A stretch of DNA of 64,000 bases. Source: Loripinus fragilis. Its lineage: Eukaryota; Mollusca; Bivalvia; Lucinida; Lucinidae. The stretch is from the NCBI GenBank assembly GCA_964019695.1, contig OZ026514.1, positions 97,974,345 through 98,038,344 on the forward strand, in the 5' to 3' direction. Shown one piece after another: positions 24,633-35,601 of the stretch. Every line of letters starts with the position of its first letter. Within the stretch, counting starts at the first letter, position 1. Under the pieces are notes generated by a model that was not told the DNA's origin, searched no databases, and saw only the letters and a program-made list of their open reading frames with translations. The position numbers and the translations under genes are program-made.

Positions 24633-24836
24633 CAGTAAAACATGTCTTAAGCGGCCACTCAAAAAGAAGACCAAATTTGATTTTTATGACCGATTACCCT
24701 TAATGCAGGTCAAAAGTATTACAGAATGCTCCAATGGGAGCATTCTGTAATACTTTCGACCTTCATTAAGCCACCATTTGTCATTAAGATCTTTGTTTGT
24801 CTATTTTTGAGTGACCGCTTAAGACCGGTTATACTG
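24633..24836. mobile_element. Tc1/mariner-type MITE (CAGTAAAACA ends, TA duplication), copy 2
   Basis: 204 bp flanked by TA. Ends CAGTAAAACATG / CGGTTATACTG with the same TACAGAATGCTCC hairpin as copy 1 at 2262-2467. A (GT)n run follows at about 24863-24890. Confidence 0.82.
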
Positions 24837-25030
24837 TACTTTAATTGTATCCTTGCTAGCGCGTGCGTGTGTGTGTGTGTGTGTGTGTGTATGAGAGAGA
24901 GATTTTCTGCATTTTAAGGAGTCATGTGTTGGTCTGTGAGTGTGGCATTTAAATTACTGGACATACTCAATATGACTTCCTCATTTCGGCACTGGACAAT
25001 GATATATGCATTCCAGCAGGGTCTTATTCT

Positions 25031-25232
25031 TTTGTTTTGTTTGATTTGATTCTTTACATCCCATCAACAATCTTTCAGTTATATAGGGACGGGTCTTCCT
25101 GGGTCGAACCAGTACTAAGCTAGGATAAATGTGTCTTGCTCAAGGACCACAAGGCAGTGACGCCGGTGAGGCTCGAACCCGCGGCCCTTCGGTCTCGAGT
25201 CAAACACTCTTCCACTGAGCCACTGCGCTCCC
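25031..25232 (-). mobile_element. tRNA-derived SINE, antisense, with 13-bp TSD
   Basis: On the minus strand it starts GGGAGCGCAGTGGCTCAGTG with a pol III A box (TGGCTCAGTGG) and continues to a B box (GGGTTCGAGCC). The tail is AATCAAATCAAACAAAACAA. Perfect 13-bp direct repeats AGGGTCTTATTCT flank it (25018-25030, 25233-25245). It is the same SINE as 53203-53418. Confidence 0.9.
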
Positions 25233-25614
25233 AGGGTCTTATTCTAATAATACCTCAAGCAATTTCTCGCAAATAGTTTTAAAAGCCGAGTAAAGAGGGT
25301 TTTTTTAACTAAAACCCAAAACTGACACAACTAGCTTTTTTAAAAGCTTATACTTCTTAACTAAATATAAATGGGGAAAACCTTCGGAAATACCGAGAAT
25401 TTTCGATTCATTTCATTGAAAATGCGAGGAGATTATGAGAACACCATGGATGCATTGTAAGTAATATAAGTACTGTTGTTTTTATCTTCTTCTTATTTTG
25501 CTAAGTTGTAAACATTGCCGTATGAGATGCCTTTCGTCAGTATATTGTTACTGTTGTAGACGTTGGGCATCAGGCATTTCTGCCTCTTCCAGACGCATTT
25601 GGATATTGGTTTCT

Positions 25615-25888
25615 CATGCGCGGATCCAGAAAATTTTGCCAGAGGGGGCCAACTTTGACAACGTTTTTTTTCTCAGTTGAAGAGCGGTGGGAGGATCGAA
25701 TTTCGAAATACCACAAAAAGCGGACCATCATCGGCCCGCCAGCATTGAATGCTGGCTCGGTAGCTTCGTGATTTTTCAGGGGATCTGGACCAGAATTGCC
25801 AAGAAGCCCTATATTTTCGTGATTTTTCAAGGAGGGGGGGGGGGGGGGGTCTGGACCACCTGCCCCCCCCCCTCTGGATCCGCACATG
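25615..25888. mobile_element. GGATCCAG-ended MITE, copy 1
   Basis: Ends CATGCGCGGATCCAGA / TCTGGATCCGCACATG. The interior has G/C homopolymer runs and an inverted core around GGCCCGCCAGCATTGAATGC. Related copies are at 37255-37515 and 41681-41945. Confidence 0.75.
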
Positions 25889-25991
25889 TGGATGACCTGC
25901 ATCCTGCATGTGCCTCGATATGAGCTTGAAAAATGGGGCGATTTATGATAGATCATAGTTTAAGCCGGATTGACTAACCTACCCTTGTCAG

Positions 25992-27808
25992 TAACGTACG
26001 CGGCCCTAAAGTCGTCACTTTGACGCATTTAAGCAATTGCCCCGAGTTAGAGACACTCACTGGCTAAGAATAGACCTTGGCAGATGGTAGTTTAATCATC
26101 CAGCTAGTAGATAAACTAAAGAAAATGGTTTGAAACCACCCGAAAATATCTTAAAAAGACCGATTTTGTCAAGAGGGATCTGTCTGACGACTTTAGGACC
26201 ACCAAGACCTAAAGTCGTCAGTGACTAGGCCCTAAGGTCGTCAACGATGTGTGGTGTTTTTTTGTGATCCTATAAGCGCAGTATATGTCTGAGTGGTGGC
26301 GCTTATTTATCGAACTGGGTGTGTGTTTGGTCCAAGAGACGTCCTGGTGGTCTGAGCGCTGGTGCTATGGTGTATGGGCGTTCTAGGCATGAGTGATAGC
26401 GTTTGTAGTCGTAGGCGTGTACTATATGTTTAAGTGGTGGTGGAGGTCGTCTTAGGGATACACTGGTGGTCATAGAGTCAGTGTTGATGGTCCCTGGAAC
26501 GTACTGAAGGTCTCAGTGGTGGTGTTGGTGGTCCTATGGACGAACTGAAGGTATGAGTGGCAATGCTCGCGGTCGTAGGCGTGTTGTTTAATTGAGTGAC
26601 GGTGTAGGTGGTCGAAGGGACGTATTGAAATTCTAAGTGCCTTATTGGTGGTCCAAGGAACGTATTGAAGGTACGAGTGGCGGTATTGGTGGGCTTACAA
26701 GACATATTAAAGGTCTTAGTGGGCATGCTGCTGGTCGTTAGGGTATTTTGTTGCCCTCAGTACCGAAATTGGCAGTCCTCGATGTGTAATGAAGCTCTAA
26801 ATGGTGGTGTTGGTTTGGATGTAACCTTGGGGGCGATGATCCTATAAACATACATGAGCGTACATTTATATATATTTCGGCGTATGCTTAAATTGAATAT
26901 CTGAGAGACAGTGTTGGTCGGGTACATGTAGAAAATTGAATGTTTTTATTCAGGTGTTAATAGTCCCGTAGGCGTACTGAATGTGGTTGCTCTACATGGG
27001 TCACTTTATAAGTAACTATGTCTTTGGGGTTTGCGACCTATACTGATTCAAACTGGCCTGCTCAGCTACAGAGACTTGAAATTTAGGAGTTGACAATTAT
27101 GAGCATTTAATATACTATTTAGACAACGAAAACAAGAGCTGACCAGACCGTATATGCTATTATAGCGGAAAATGAAAACCCTGGTACATCTACGGCACTG
27201 TCCTGACGCATCAGAGGTTAAACCCCGGCACTTAAGCCCAACTTTGTCCCCGGTAGCCATGGCCCCTAAGGGGTCGGAGATACAAATGACTTGCATAAAA
27301 CGAGTTAAAAATCATTGTTTTAGAAGAGACGAAGTGAGTAAACAGGCAGAAAAATCACTCATTTTCTTGAAGCCCAAAAGTCGGCAGGCCGGACCTAAAG
27401 TCGTCATCTCACTTTTCAACCTATTATTTCTGTTAGAGGTTGTCATATCGGCCAAAAGGACGTAATTATTGCTAATTCGATATCTTCTGTACATGTTAGA
27501 AACGCATGTGTTTATGTGGGACAGATGTACAGTATAGTTATTTTGTTTCGCCGGATCGATATCAAGATTGCCTTCAACTCTCGACAGACTCCAAATTTTG
27601 CATGCAATTGGGTACCCCCATTTCAATGCCTATCACTCATACACCTTTTATAGGGCGGCTGTACTTTATATATCAATCCATAGGGCAGATAATTTCCTTT
27701 CAAATGATGCCCCCTCTAAGAAGTTTCGATGATTTGGACGGAAAAGAGCGAAGCCAAAAGAAAACTGACGACCTTAGGGCTATGACGACTTTAGGGCCGC
27801 GTACGTTA
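25992..27808. mobile_element. 1.8-kb inverted-repeat element with subterminal CCTAAAGTCGTCA repeats
   Basis: Ends TAACGTACGCGGCCCTAAAG and its complement, followed by GTCGTCA. The word CCTAA(A/G)GTCGTCA recurs at about 26004, 26210, 26230 and 27391 on plus and at about 26191, 27766 and 27784 on minus, clustering near the ends. This is like transposase-binding subterminal repeats. No transposase ORF; a minisatellite fills the left-centre. Confidence 0.7.
26280..26800. repeat. Degenerate minisatellite, unit about 60 bp
   Basis: Repeated phrases GGTGGTCC(A/T)A-GGAACGTA-TGAAGGT-GAGTGG-GGTG recur with a period near 60 bp and considerable divergence. It lies inside the 25992-27808 element. Frames through it are artefacts. 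Confidence 0.65.
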
Positions 27809-28248
27809 GGAGGAGCCCATTTTCAATTTTTGGGGCGTTGGTTTTTTTTTTTATTTTCCCCCTAAATTTAAAAGAAAATTCTTTATACAAACTGTATGAA
27901 GATCCCGATCAGCATATGCGGTGTCTGATCTAGGTCTGCACTGTTTGCCCATGTCCCATAAATATGACGCTTGACTAAAATGGATAATAATGGAATTCTC
28001 ATCTCAAATCTCTTTGATTTTTTTAATTCGATTTTTTTAATCAATGAATGTGTATTATAATTTACACCAACCCTAATTTCAGCTGGGGCTATGAATTCGT
28101 AGACAATTTAGGTTATACTGACGATGACAGCGCAATATTACACACCCAGCTAAACTCTGTCTTCAAATTTCAACGACTAATGAATATATTATTAAGTAGT
28201 TGTTTTCAATTCCACTTTCAAGACACACAGCAAGGCAGAATATGTCAT

Positions 28249-28311
28249 TCTTCTTCTTCTTCTTCTTCTTCTTCTTCTTCTTCTTCTTCTTCTTCTTCTT
28301 CTTCTTCTTCT
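28249..28311. repeat. (TTC)n microsatellite, about 21 units
   Basis: An uninterrupted TTC/GAA run. Open frames across it read poly-Ser or poly-Arg and are not genes. Confidence 0.95.
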
Positions 28312-28599
28312 AATATTATTTTGACTGCAAATGAAACCATTTTTATCAGTTAACAATATGAAATCGATTAACAAGAGAGACATGTCACAGTATTTGACCC
28401 TTTTATCAGTAAGTGTCATATACCCTAACCTTTACTTGACTTTCGCCCAAGACAACATTTACTCTAAATATTGAATTACTAAACCTATAATTGTTGGAGA
28501 CGCCCTCTGGATGTTAGGATAAGAATTGTGACAAGCAGTGTCGAACATAGTCAGGCGGCCTATTCTTGACCTGGTTTACACTGTATTTCTATATATACA

Positions 28600-28700
28600 T
28601 AGGGAGATATCAACTATGCCCCATGTGGGAATCGAATTCACGACCTCGACAACACAGACACAGCCTAGCACTGCCCCTTGCGCCATCGTTACCAAGTGAC
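28600..28700 (-). mobile_element. tRNA-like SINE head fragment
   Basis: The minus strand reads GATGGCGCAAGGGGCAGTGC, with an A-box-like TGGCGCAAGGG, and downstream GAATTCGATTCCCACATG, with a B-box-like GAATTCGATTCC. The spacing suits a tRNA-derived promoter. It is not a functional tRNA because the arms do not close. Confidence 0.4.
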
Positions 28701-28987
28701 CACAAAAAAGTTGTTCAAGAAGCACTGCTATTGATAACGGATAATGCAGTACGCGTGACCGCTACAGTGTTGGCTCTTCTCAATGTATCATTTTAAATTG
28801 ACATCCACTTTTCTTTCGTAGATCTATATAATATTGCATTCGCCAGAATGCATGTTACAATCTTACCTTAGAATAACAGATTATGTTTAAATGTATGATA
28901 ATTAACTATTAAAGCGCCAAGAAAAAAATGCATCTGACACTGCTGCAAATAATTGCCTAACATTACTGACGAATTAAGTATAGAAGC

Positions 28988-29051
28988 AAACAGCGTGGAC
29001 CCAGAACAGACTGCTCCTATAGGAGCAGTCTGATCTGGGTCCACACTGTTT
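28988..29051. repeat. Short palindrome of the CAGTGT-GGATC family
   Basis: AAACAGCGTGGACCCAGA...TGGGTCCACACTGTTT folds into one long hairpin centred on CTCCTATAGGAG. Related hairpins occur at 6895-6985, 8312-8374 and 29393-29469. Confidence 0.75.
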
Positions 29052-29392
29052 GCCATAGAGGCTTCTTAAACATTTCAGCAGAGGAGAAAAACGGACGACT
29101 TTTGTTGCCATTGGCGCATTAAGGGTTAAGCCTTAGTAACGAAAAGAAGAGTCGCTCTAACCTGCTTCTTACCAGTGGAATTTTAAAAAAAAGCCTCCAA
29201 CCAGTCGGGCTGATTGGGTTGCCTGTCTGATAAAAGAAAAGGGCCAATCGCGTGATCGCCATGACAGATCATTATCATGCAGTTCATGATGTCGTTTACT
29301 GAGTTTGATTTTTTATCATTTAGCGCATGTGCTGACTAGATTGTGTGCCAAAAAATTATTTCAAATATCTCCTTTATCACATTTTTGGTTAT

Positions 29393-29469
29393 CTTGAAAA
29401 CAGTGTAGAAAATCCAGATCAGTCAGCTTCTTCAGAAGCTGGCTGATCTGGATCTACACTGCTTTCAAG
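29393..29469. repeat. Short palindrome of the CAGTGT-GGATC family
   Basis: CTTGAAAACAGTGTAGA...CTACACTGCTTTCAAG hairpin with CAGCTTCTTCAGAAGCTG at the tip. Confidence 0.75.
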
Positions 29470-29787
29470 CAGTTTATGCTATGTTGCATAATTTGGAAAG
29501 AGGGACTTGTATTCACTTGCTAAAGTGAGCAAGTGATAGTAATTTCAACTTGCTTTTTGGAAAAACTACTAGCATTTAGCAAGTTAGCAAGTGCTAAATT
29601 TGATCCCTGAAAGTTTAAGTTGATCCTTTGATAAGTGACTTTATCTCAAGGACCAACCCGTTCAGGTTTAATTTTATATTGCAGCCATATAACACGAAGA
29701 AATTGAAGTGTCCTGTGATGTTGTATACGAGCAATGGAGAAAACAGAATGATGATGCGAAACACATAACTGAGCCAGTATCCAGCAT

Positions 29788-29980
29788 AAGGTACGAGTTG
29801 GCATATACTTACAGCGAAAATTCAAATCAGTCTGTGCACCCACACAGTCTGATCAGTCTCTATTTTTCACCTGAAGAAATGTTGGTTACCATAGAGTGTC
29901 CATTGAAGACTCTGATCAGACTGCGCGGACGCGCAGGCTGATCCGAGTCTTCGATGGGCACATAAGCCAACTTGTACCTT
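29788..29980. mobile_element. MITE with AAGGTACGAGTTGGC ends upstream of the cGAS-like gene
   Basis: Ends AAGGTACGAGTTGGC / GCCAACTTGTACCTT, with two inner GATCAGACTGCGC-type palindromes. It ends about 57 bp upstream of the putative TATA box of the gene at 30137. Confidence 0.7.
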
Positions 29981-30036
29981 TTGCTTGACATTGGGTCACT
30001 GTTTTTATACAATGTACAAAAGGTCACAAGAGGTAC

Positions 30037-30042
30037 TATAAA
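30037..30042 (+). promoter_or_regulatory. TATA box of the cGAS-like gene
   Basis: TATAAA lies 95 bp upstream of the ATG at 30137, which would place transcription start near 30067. The interval has no obvious splice acceptor feeding the ATG. Inferred from sequence and spacing. Confidence 0.45.
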
Positions 30043-30136
30043 TGTATTTGTGAGTTTACGATGATGTGGTATCGAACATTGCCAGTTGATAAACTGAATT
30101 TGTAAGACACAAACGTTGATGAATATATTCAATTAA

Positions 30137-31528
30137 ATGGATATGGATACAAAAGAGCTATCTAATGAAGTTTCCGTGGCCTTGGATATTCTTGGTTTCA
30201 GACAGGAAATGATCAAGTGGAGAAGATATAGCTATTTACGTCATTCAGACGCCATTAGTAACTGTGTGCCACCTGCTCCTACTTCACTATGCGGCCTCAA
30301 CTTCAAACCAGTATTAACTGGAAGCAAGAAAGAGGGGACATCAATATGGCACCAGAGCGATGAAGATTTTATGTTGATAATGGATAGTTTCTTCTGTTCA
30401 CCAGCCCCAGATGCTGGCAACCACAGCAAGTCCAATAAGGTCTGGTTAAAACTGAAGCCAGATAAAAGAAGCCCTGGATATGTTCGTTTACATAGATCAT
30501 CGACCACAAAAAGCAATTCAAATATCGCCCTGCAGAAGTTTTTGGACAGTTTCACAAAACAACTTCCTGATGGTTCCCAATGTGTCTCAAGCGGGGATTT
30601 CAACAAAATGTTTTATGATGCATATAACGCGGCGTATGCTAGTTCACTAGAAGCAAATGATGTACTGCCAAAAAGTTTAGTAGACTATATAAGTAAGAGA
30701 ACAGCACAGGTACCTGCAGACCCAAACAAATATACGCTGAAAATTAACAGTGAGCGAATGACACTTGATTTTGTGACCGCATTTCCTTGTTCTTATCCAG
30801 AACTAATGTCACAACTAACTGGACGCAAACGACATCATGGTTGGCCAAACAAACATACAATAAATAGAATATTACTTTTGCCTGGGCACGTGGTTTCTAG
30901 AGGTTCAAAGAATGAGGAGAGCTCAGATATAGAATTTAGAATTTCGTACACCTATGCTGAGATAGAACTTGTGAAATCATTAAATAACTCACAAATCAAA
31001 CTGTACGTGTTGCTTAAGAAATTATGTAAAAGTGAACTAGAGCCGGAATTCCCCGATATTTTCACTTCTTATGTCATCAAAAATACTGTCTTTTGGGTGT
31101 GTGAAAATAACTCACAAGAATCATTCACAAATGATTTATTGCTAGAAAGATTACTAGGGACTCTCAGCTTTCTAGCGGAGTGTGTACAGAAAGAAACTTT
31201 GCCTTGCTACTTAATTCCTGACAGGAACCTTTTTGATGGAAAGATCTCTGCAAAAAACAAGCAGGCAATTAGTGAGCTACTATTAAACATGCTGTCCAAT
31301 GGACCAGGAGTTGTTTTAAAGATTGAAGAAATTCGTAAGGAAGTTCTAAGAATCAGAAAAGACTTAATAATGGAATTGATAACTGGTCATTTCAGAAATC
31401 TGGCGGAAATCTTATACTTAGATATTCGTGAAAGACATTTAGATTATAATATATTAGCAGCTATCCGACAGATGTCCAGCGAATTATACAAGTATCTAAA
31501 TAGGACGTATTTTGTGAAGCCAACTTGA
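30137..31528 (+). CDS. Mab-21/cGAS-like nucleotidyltransferase (cGLR candidate)
   Basis: A single open frame of 463 codons belongs to the Mab-21 family, which includes cGAS and animal cGAS-like receptors that sense foreign nucleic acid and make cyclic dinucleotides for STING. The N-terminal nucleotidyltransferase half shows the GS motif (G62-S63, in LTGSKKEGTSIW) followed by S74-D75-E76-D77, and the third acid is probably D211 in MTLDFVTAFPC. The metal-binding triad D75/D77/D211 therefore looks complete. The helical half has the family signature FRISYTYAEIELVKSLN (about 267-283), the FTSYVIKNTVFWVCE motif (309-323) and LPCYLIPDRNLF (355-366). There is no signal peptide or membrane segment. 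A TAA codon directly precedes the ATG in frame. Length fits cGLRs (400-550). The strongest alternative is a non-signalling Mab-21-like paralogue, because no zinc-ribbon is obvious. Confidence 0.9.
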   Translation: MDMDTKELSNEVSVALDILGFRQEMIKWRRYSYLRHSDAISNCVPPAPTSLCGLNFKPVLTGSKKEGTSIWHQSDEDFMLIMDSFFCSPAPDAGNHSKSNKVWLKLKPDKRSPGYVRLHRSSTTKSNSNIALQKFLDSFTKQLPDGSQCVSSGDFNKMFYDAYNAAYASSLEANDVLPKSLVDYISKRTAQVPADPNKYTLKINSERMTLDFVTAFPCSYPELMSQLTGRKRHHGWPNKHTINRILLLPGHVVSRGSKNEESSDIEFRISYTYAEIELVKSLNNSQIKLYVLLKKLCKSELEPEFPDIFTSYVIKNTVFWVCENNSQESFTNDLLLERLLGTLSFLAECVQKETLPCYLIPDRNLFDGKISAKNKQAISELLLNMLSNGPGVVLKIEEIRKEVLRIRKDLIMELITGHFRNLAEILYLDIRERHLDYNILAAIRQMSSELYKYLNRTYFVKPT

Positions 31529-31647
31529 ACAAAAATAGTTGTTCTGTATAATCATATTGTGATATAAGAACCCATCATGAATGTGAGGTTTGGATTGAGG
31601 ACAATACTATTTATCATATGACGTCGCGTCTGGGAGTGAAATAATGC

Positions 31648-31653
31648 AATAAA
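31648..31653 (+). terminator. Polyadenylation signal AATAAA
   Basis: Canonical AATAAA 120 bp after the stop codon of the cGAS-like gene. Confidence 0.55.
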
Positions 31654-31778
31654 ATCTGTAAACCACTAGTGGTTTATCGATTTACTGGAAACGTTATTAC
31701 GTCCATAACAACGTTGCGTACATGATGACAAAATCATAACGTTTTTACGCCAGAAATGAGATTTCAAAGTATTTGTCA

Positions 31779-31947
31779 TATGATAAATAGAATCTAACAT
31801 TCGTGCTCTTGTATTATTGAATTTATTAAACTCGTTGCGAAAAAGAAATAAAATGCTCGGCAAGCCTCGCATTTTATCTCTTTTCCTCAACTCGTTTAAT
31901 AAATTCAATAAAACATGAGCACTCATGTAAGATCCTCTATTTATCTA
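31779..31947. mobile_element. Palindromic MITE with a CTCGGCAAGCCTCG tip
   Basis: Arms ATGATAAATAGAATCT.../...AGATCCTCTATTTATC, with inner arms TATTGAATTTATTAAACTCG and complement, close on GCTCGGCAAGCCTCGC. The same CTCGGCAAGCCT tip occurs in the piggyBac MITE near 5280. Confidence 0.7.
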
Positions 31948-31966
31948 AGCTGAGATGTGAAGAATT

Positions 31967-33600
31967 AGGCCACTGGCTGGATATGGTTTACCTCCCCCCA
32001 GGGGGAATTTTGTAGACCATATTTTTCTTGAAGCCCAATGTCTTGCGAGCATTTTGCAACATGTTAGCCCTCTGACAATGGCAGCGTTAAGCTGTAACAG
32101 CCTGTTACATACGTTACCCTACAAAATATTTGATAATTAAAATTCTTTTTTAAAAGACTTCAGAAAAGTGCAAAAGATAAGGTAAGATTTCCAAATTGGT
32201 TATATTTTCTAAGTAAGCTATTACTGGGCCACAGATATTGACATTTGAAAACAAATATAGTCACCCAGGATGTAGTGTATGTTACATTTTTTCATTGAAC
32301 CCCATTTTAAACGATAAATGCATCTAATATAGTTTGTCTTAAATTTTATTGAAACCAGTTTATGTTCATTAATTTGGTATTATATTAAAGAATTTTTATT
32401 TACCTTTTCAAAACTGCAAGCATTATGTTTCTATCTTATATACTTTTAGAGTTAATAGATGTTGAACATGGTACCCCCGTTTCACACAAAAATGTATAAT
32501 GTAATTCTCTAGGCCTGGCGCTGGCTATAGACCCCACCTCCCCCAGGGGGAATTTCGTACACTATGATTTCTAGATACAACATTATATAAGCCACAAAAT
32601 GAAATATGCTAGCCCTCTGAGAGTGGCAGCGTTAGCGGGTAACATCATGCTACGTACGTTACCTGCAAAATAACATTAAAATTTCCTAAAAATGCCTCCA
32701 ACATGACATATTCACACTTTTTTTTATGTCAGGCACAGGTTTAAGAACTTCTTATAACACAGTTACATAATTTTCGCATTTATTTTACAAATGTCTTGAG
32801 TTTTTGCCATTGTATATGTTACTTAGTGTTTCATATGTTATTTCCAAGTATCAATATGGCAGTTTTTGACTATACATGTATTACATCCGTCAGTGAATGT
32901 AGTAAATCTATAAGGCTGCTATTCAAATGAATTAAAGTTCCTTATTATGGTGTCTTATACTATTTTACAGCCCAGGTTACATACGTTACTCTCTGAATAC
33001 CATTAAACGTTCAAGTTATGGTCTCCAACACGACCTGCTTGTACTTATTTGCATGCTGGCACAGGTCCATGTACTTCTTTTTACTCTGACTCATTTGCTG
33101 AAGAAGTAACTCAAAACATAAACTACCATAAACCCTCTTTTCTTTTATAGAGACATCAAATATAGTAAACATAATACTCATAAAAAGTTTGTAACATGCA
33201 GTGCAATGTGCGAGTAACAACTTAAAAGATCAAAGAAAATCCATCAGGTAGAAGTTATAGAGCAAATCTTCGTATATTATTCAAGGGTTTAAAGAATTTT
33301 CCTATACAGCTTATTAATCCTCTATCAGATTCATCTTGCAAGGATTTTGCAATATGCTAGCATTCTGGTAATGGCACCATTACCTTGTAACAGCCACTCA
33401 TATATATTACCCATCGACATCTTTGATAATTTAGTAAATGACATGACTTCTGAAAAGTGCAAACCATAAGGTAAGATTTACAAATTGGCTATATCATCCA
33501 AGTAAGCTATTTTTGCAACACAGATATGAACCTTTGAAAACAAATATGCACTCCAAAGTGTTACGTATGTTACTGTTTTTTTCATTATTCCTATAGAAAT
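31967..33600. repeat. Duplicated element ends with recurrent ACGTTAC words
   Basis: Two similar blocks start at 31967 (AGGCCACTGGCTGGATATGG) and 32511 (AGGCCTGGCGCTGGCTATAG). Each has a CCCCCAGGGGGAATTT block, then TAGCCCTCTGA-AGTGGCAGCG and a CGTTACC word. A third diverged stretch (33340-33590) repeats the interior of the first. ACGTTAC or ATGTTAC words occur near 32109, 32278, 32652, 32814, 32979 and 33563. An inverted partner of the 32511 end lies at 44095-44253. No gene seen. Confidence 0.6.
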
Positions 33601-33763
33601 GATTTATGAAACTAATATAGTTTGATATTTTTTTAAATGTGAACGTGCTTACTGACTCATTTTTTATTAAAGAATGTTTATGTACCTTTTGGAAACTGCA
33701 AATATTATTTTTCTATCTTTTATATGGTTCGAGTTGTTGAGTTTTGAACATGGTAACCCCATA

Positions 33764-35260
33764 TCAGACAAAATGTGAAATATAATTCTGTGGCTCTTTT
33801 GTTAGGATACAATCAAGTTTTCTTTCACCCAGAGGTACTCGATTTCCTTCCCAATTATTTTTTACACATTTCGTCCATATCTGGAAAGCCTCACTTGTTT
33901 TCATGGGAAAGACTTGATAGTTCAATCTCTGTATGAACATCTTAAGGACAGAGAAACAGGGTGGAGGTAATCTCATGTTCATGCCATTTGAAATAGTCAG
34001 TATATATGTGTATGGCTTTGGTACCTTTTTCAGAAACATGTCGTACTGTAGCTTATTCACAACTACATAAATAGCACATGTTAGGGCTTCATATCACCGA
34101 TGAGTGCCTAGAGCAATTCTTTATTTGTTTTCCTACCTTGCTTAGAATGTTGATGAACTAGTGGGGGGAGGGGTTCTCTATCAGTTTGGTAGGAATAACA
34201 TTTCCGTGGTACTAACACATCGGCACATTGGTAGTGTCACAATCTATTAAACAGTGTATTACTGTAGATCTCTTCCCCCATATTCCGGCTTATGTTGTTG
34301 ACATTCAGAAGGTTGTTGCATACACCATTGTTGAATAAAACACCCAGGTTATCCTCTGCGAGAACGTTTCTAAGACTTTATAGACTGCTGCTTATACATT
34401 GTATATATGTATCAGTGACAAGACCAACATACCCTGCCTTTAGTGCCTGGTTGAATACTGGTGCCATCAGATCCTTGAAGGTGACAGGAAAAGCTTTTAT
34501 GCTCTGTAGTTACGGCATTACCATCAAAGTTATGTGCAGCACTACATGACCAATCTAATCTTGGTTCAATGTGTGATTGCAAGCATGCGGAAGTTTGGAC
34601 TTGTCACTTTTGGTGGAAATTCTATCAGGAGTTGACAGTGACCATGGTACAGGTCCCAGAAGGAACCGAAGTGTCAACTCAAGGGCAACAATATGTCCAA
34701 TAGAAAGAAGGTCATGCTGACCAACGACGCCCCTTTAAGCTCTCATCTGGCTGTTTACGTTTTGTAAATTGGACAATATCTTCTTGCTTGACCTCGCAAA
34801 CCTCAAAACTTTATTAGCTTGTAGCATTTTATGGGGTTGTGAAAGAAAGATTTTTTTATCTAAAAGTGATACAATGCAGTCTGCAACAGCCTTCCTACCA
34901 ATGTCATCAGCTTCAATCAGATATTAGCTATGCCAGGCTTAGCAGGAACACCGAAAGACAAAAAGCCCAGTTCATTGTCTTCAAAACTAGAACTAAAATG
35001 ATTGGTGAAGCCTGAAACTGCCTCTAGAACTCGTATTTCATTTCAGTGTATTGAAGAGTTGTTTCAATATATTGAGCTCTGATGTGATGAGTAATACACC
35101 ATTCCATCTGTAGTAAGAAGCGTAGTTCTAGTTGTTGAAGCCGATAATACCTCTTTATTCTTTGCCTGATAGTTATGTCAAAAGCATTTCTCAAGCAAAG
35201 AACCAATGGTTGTGTCACAATAAACCCATTTTGTTCGAGAAGTTCTTTGCATCTGCGATG
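33764..35260 (-). pseudogene. Decayed multi-frame ORF of unknown family
   Basis: The minus strand has long protein-like stretches in alternating frames. At 35260-35024 it reads DTHRRCKELLEQNGF and then RLQQLELRFLLQMEWC. At about 35020-34900 it reads GFTNHFSSSFEDNELGF. At about 34600-34430 it reads DWSCSAAHNFDGNAVTTE. At 34060-33764 there is a 98-codon open frame with NGMNMRLPPPCFSVL and NWEGNRVPLGERKLDCI. Several stops and frameshifts separate them. The consistent strand and absence of similar signal on the other strand suggest one dead gene of about 1.5 kb. I do not recognise it; it may be the internal gene of the 32511-44253 element. Confidence 0.35.
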
Positions 35261-35601
35261 TGTATCAGATAAATTTATGAGTGTAATCAGCTACACAGAT
35301 GATAATTGTGCGTAGTTGTTGTGATCGTTCGCAATGAACATTGGCAGGGTGGCCAATCACGTGATACGCAATTGGTAATCTCACATTTTTGTGCATGTTT
35401 TCGCCACAATTGAAGGTATGTCAAACGTTTTTTCGTGGGGTTTTCGATCGATTTCAGAAAAGACACTGGGTGCAGAGTACCCCAGCTTTACAGTGGATCA
35501 TCCTGTCGTTGACCGATTTTAACGTAAACGTGTAGTTCTTGAGAACATCCGCGCAAAGTTTGCCCAACTGACTTGGTAGGAATCACATTTTTGTCAATAT
35601 A

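Noticed and set aside
25570..25956. Pro/Gly-rich ORFs on both strands
   Set aside because: They come from G/C runs in a GGATCCAG-ended MITE; the same happens at 41653-41956.
28192..28419. Arg-rich and Ser-rich ORFs across the TTC tract
   Set aside because: They arise from translating a trinucleotide microsatellite.
30241..30606. 121-codon minus-strand ORF
   Set aside because: Shadow of the cGAS-like gene on the opposite strand.
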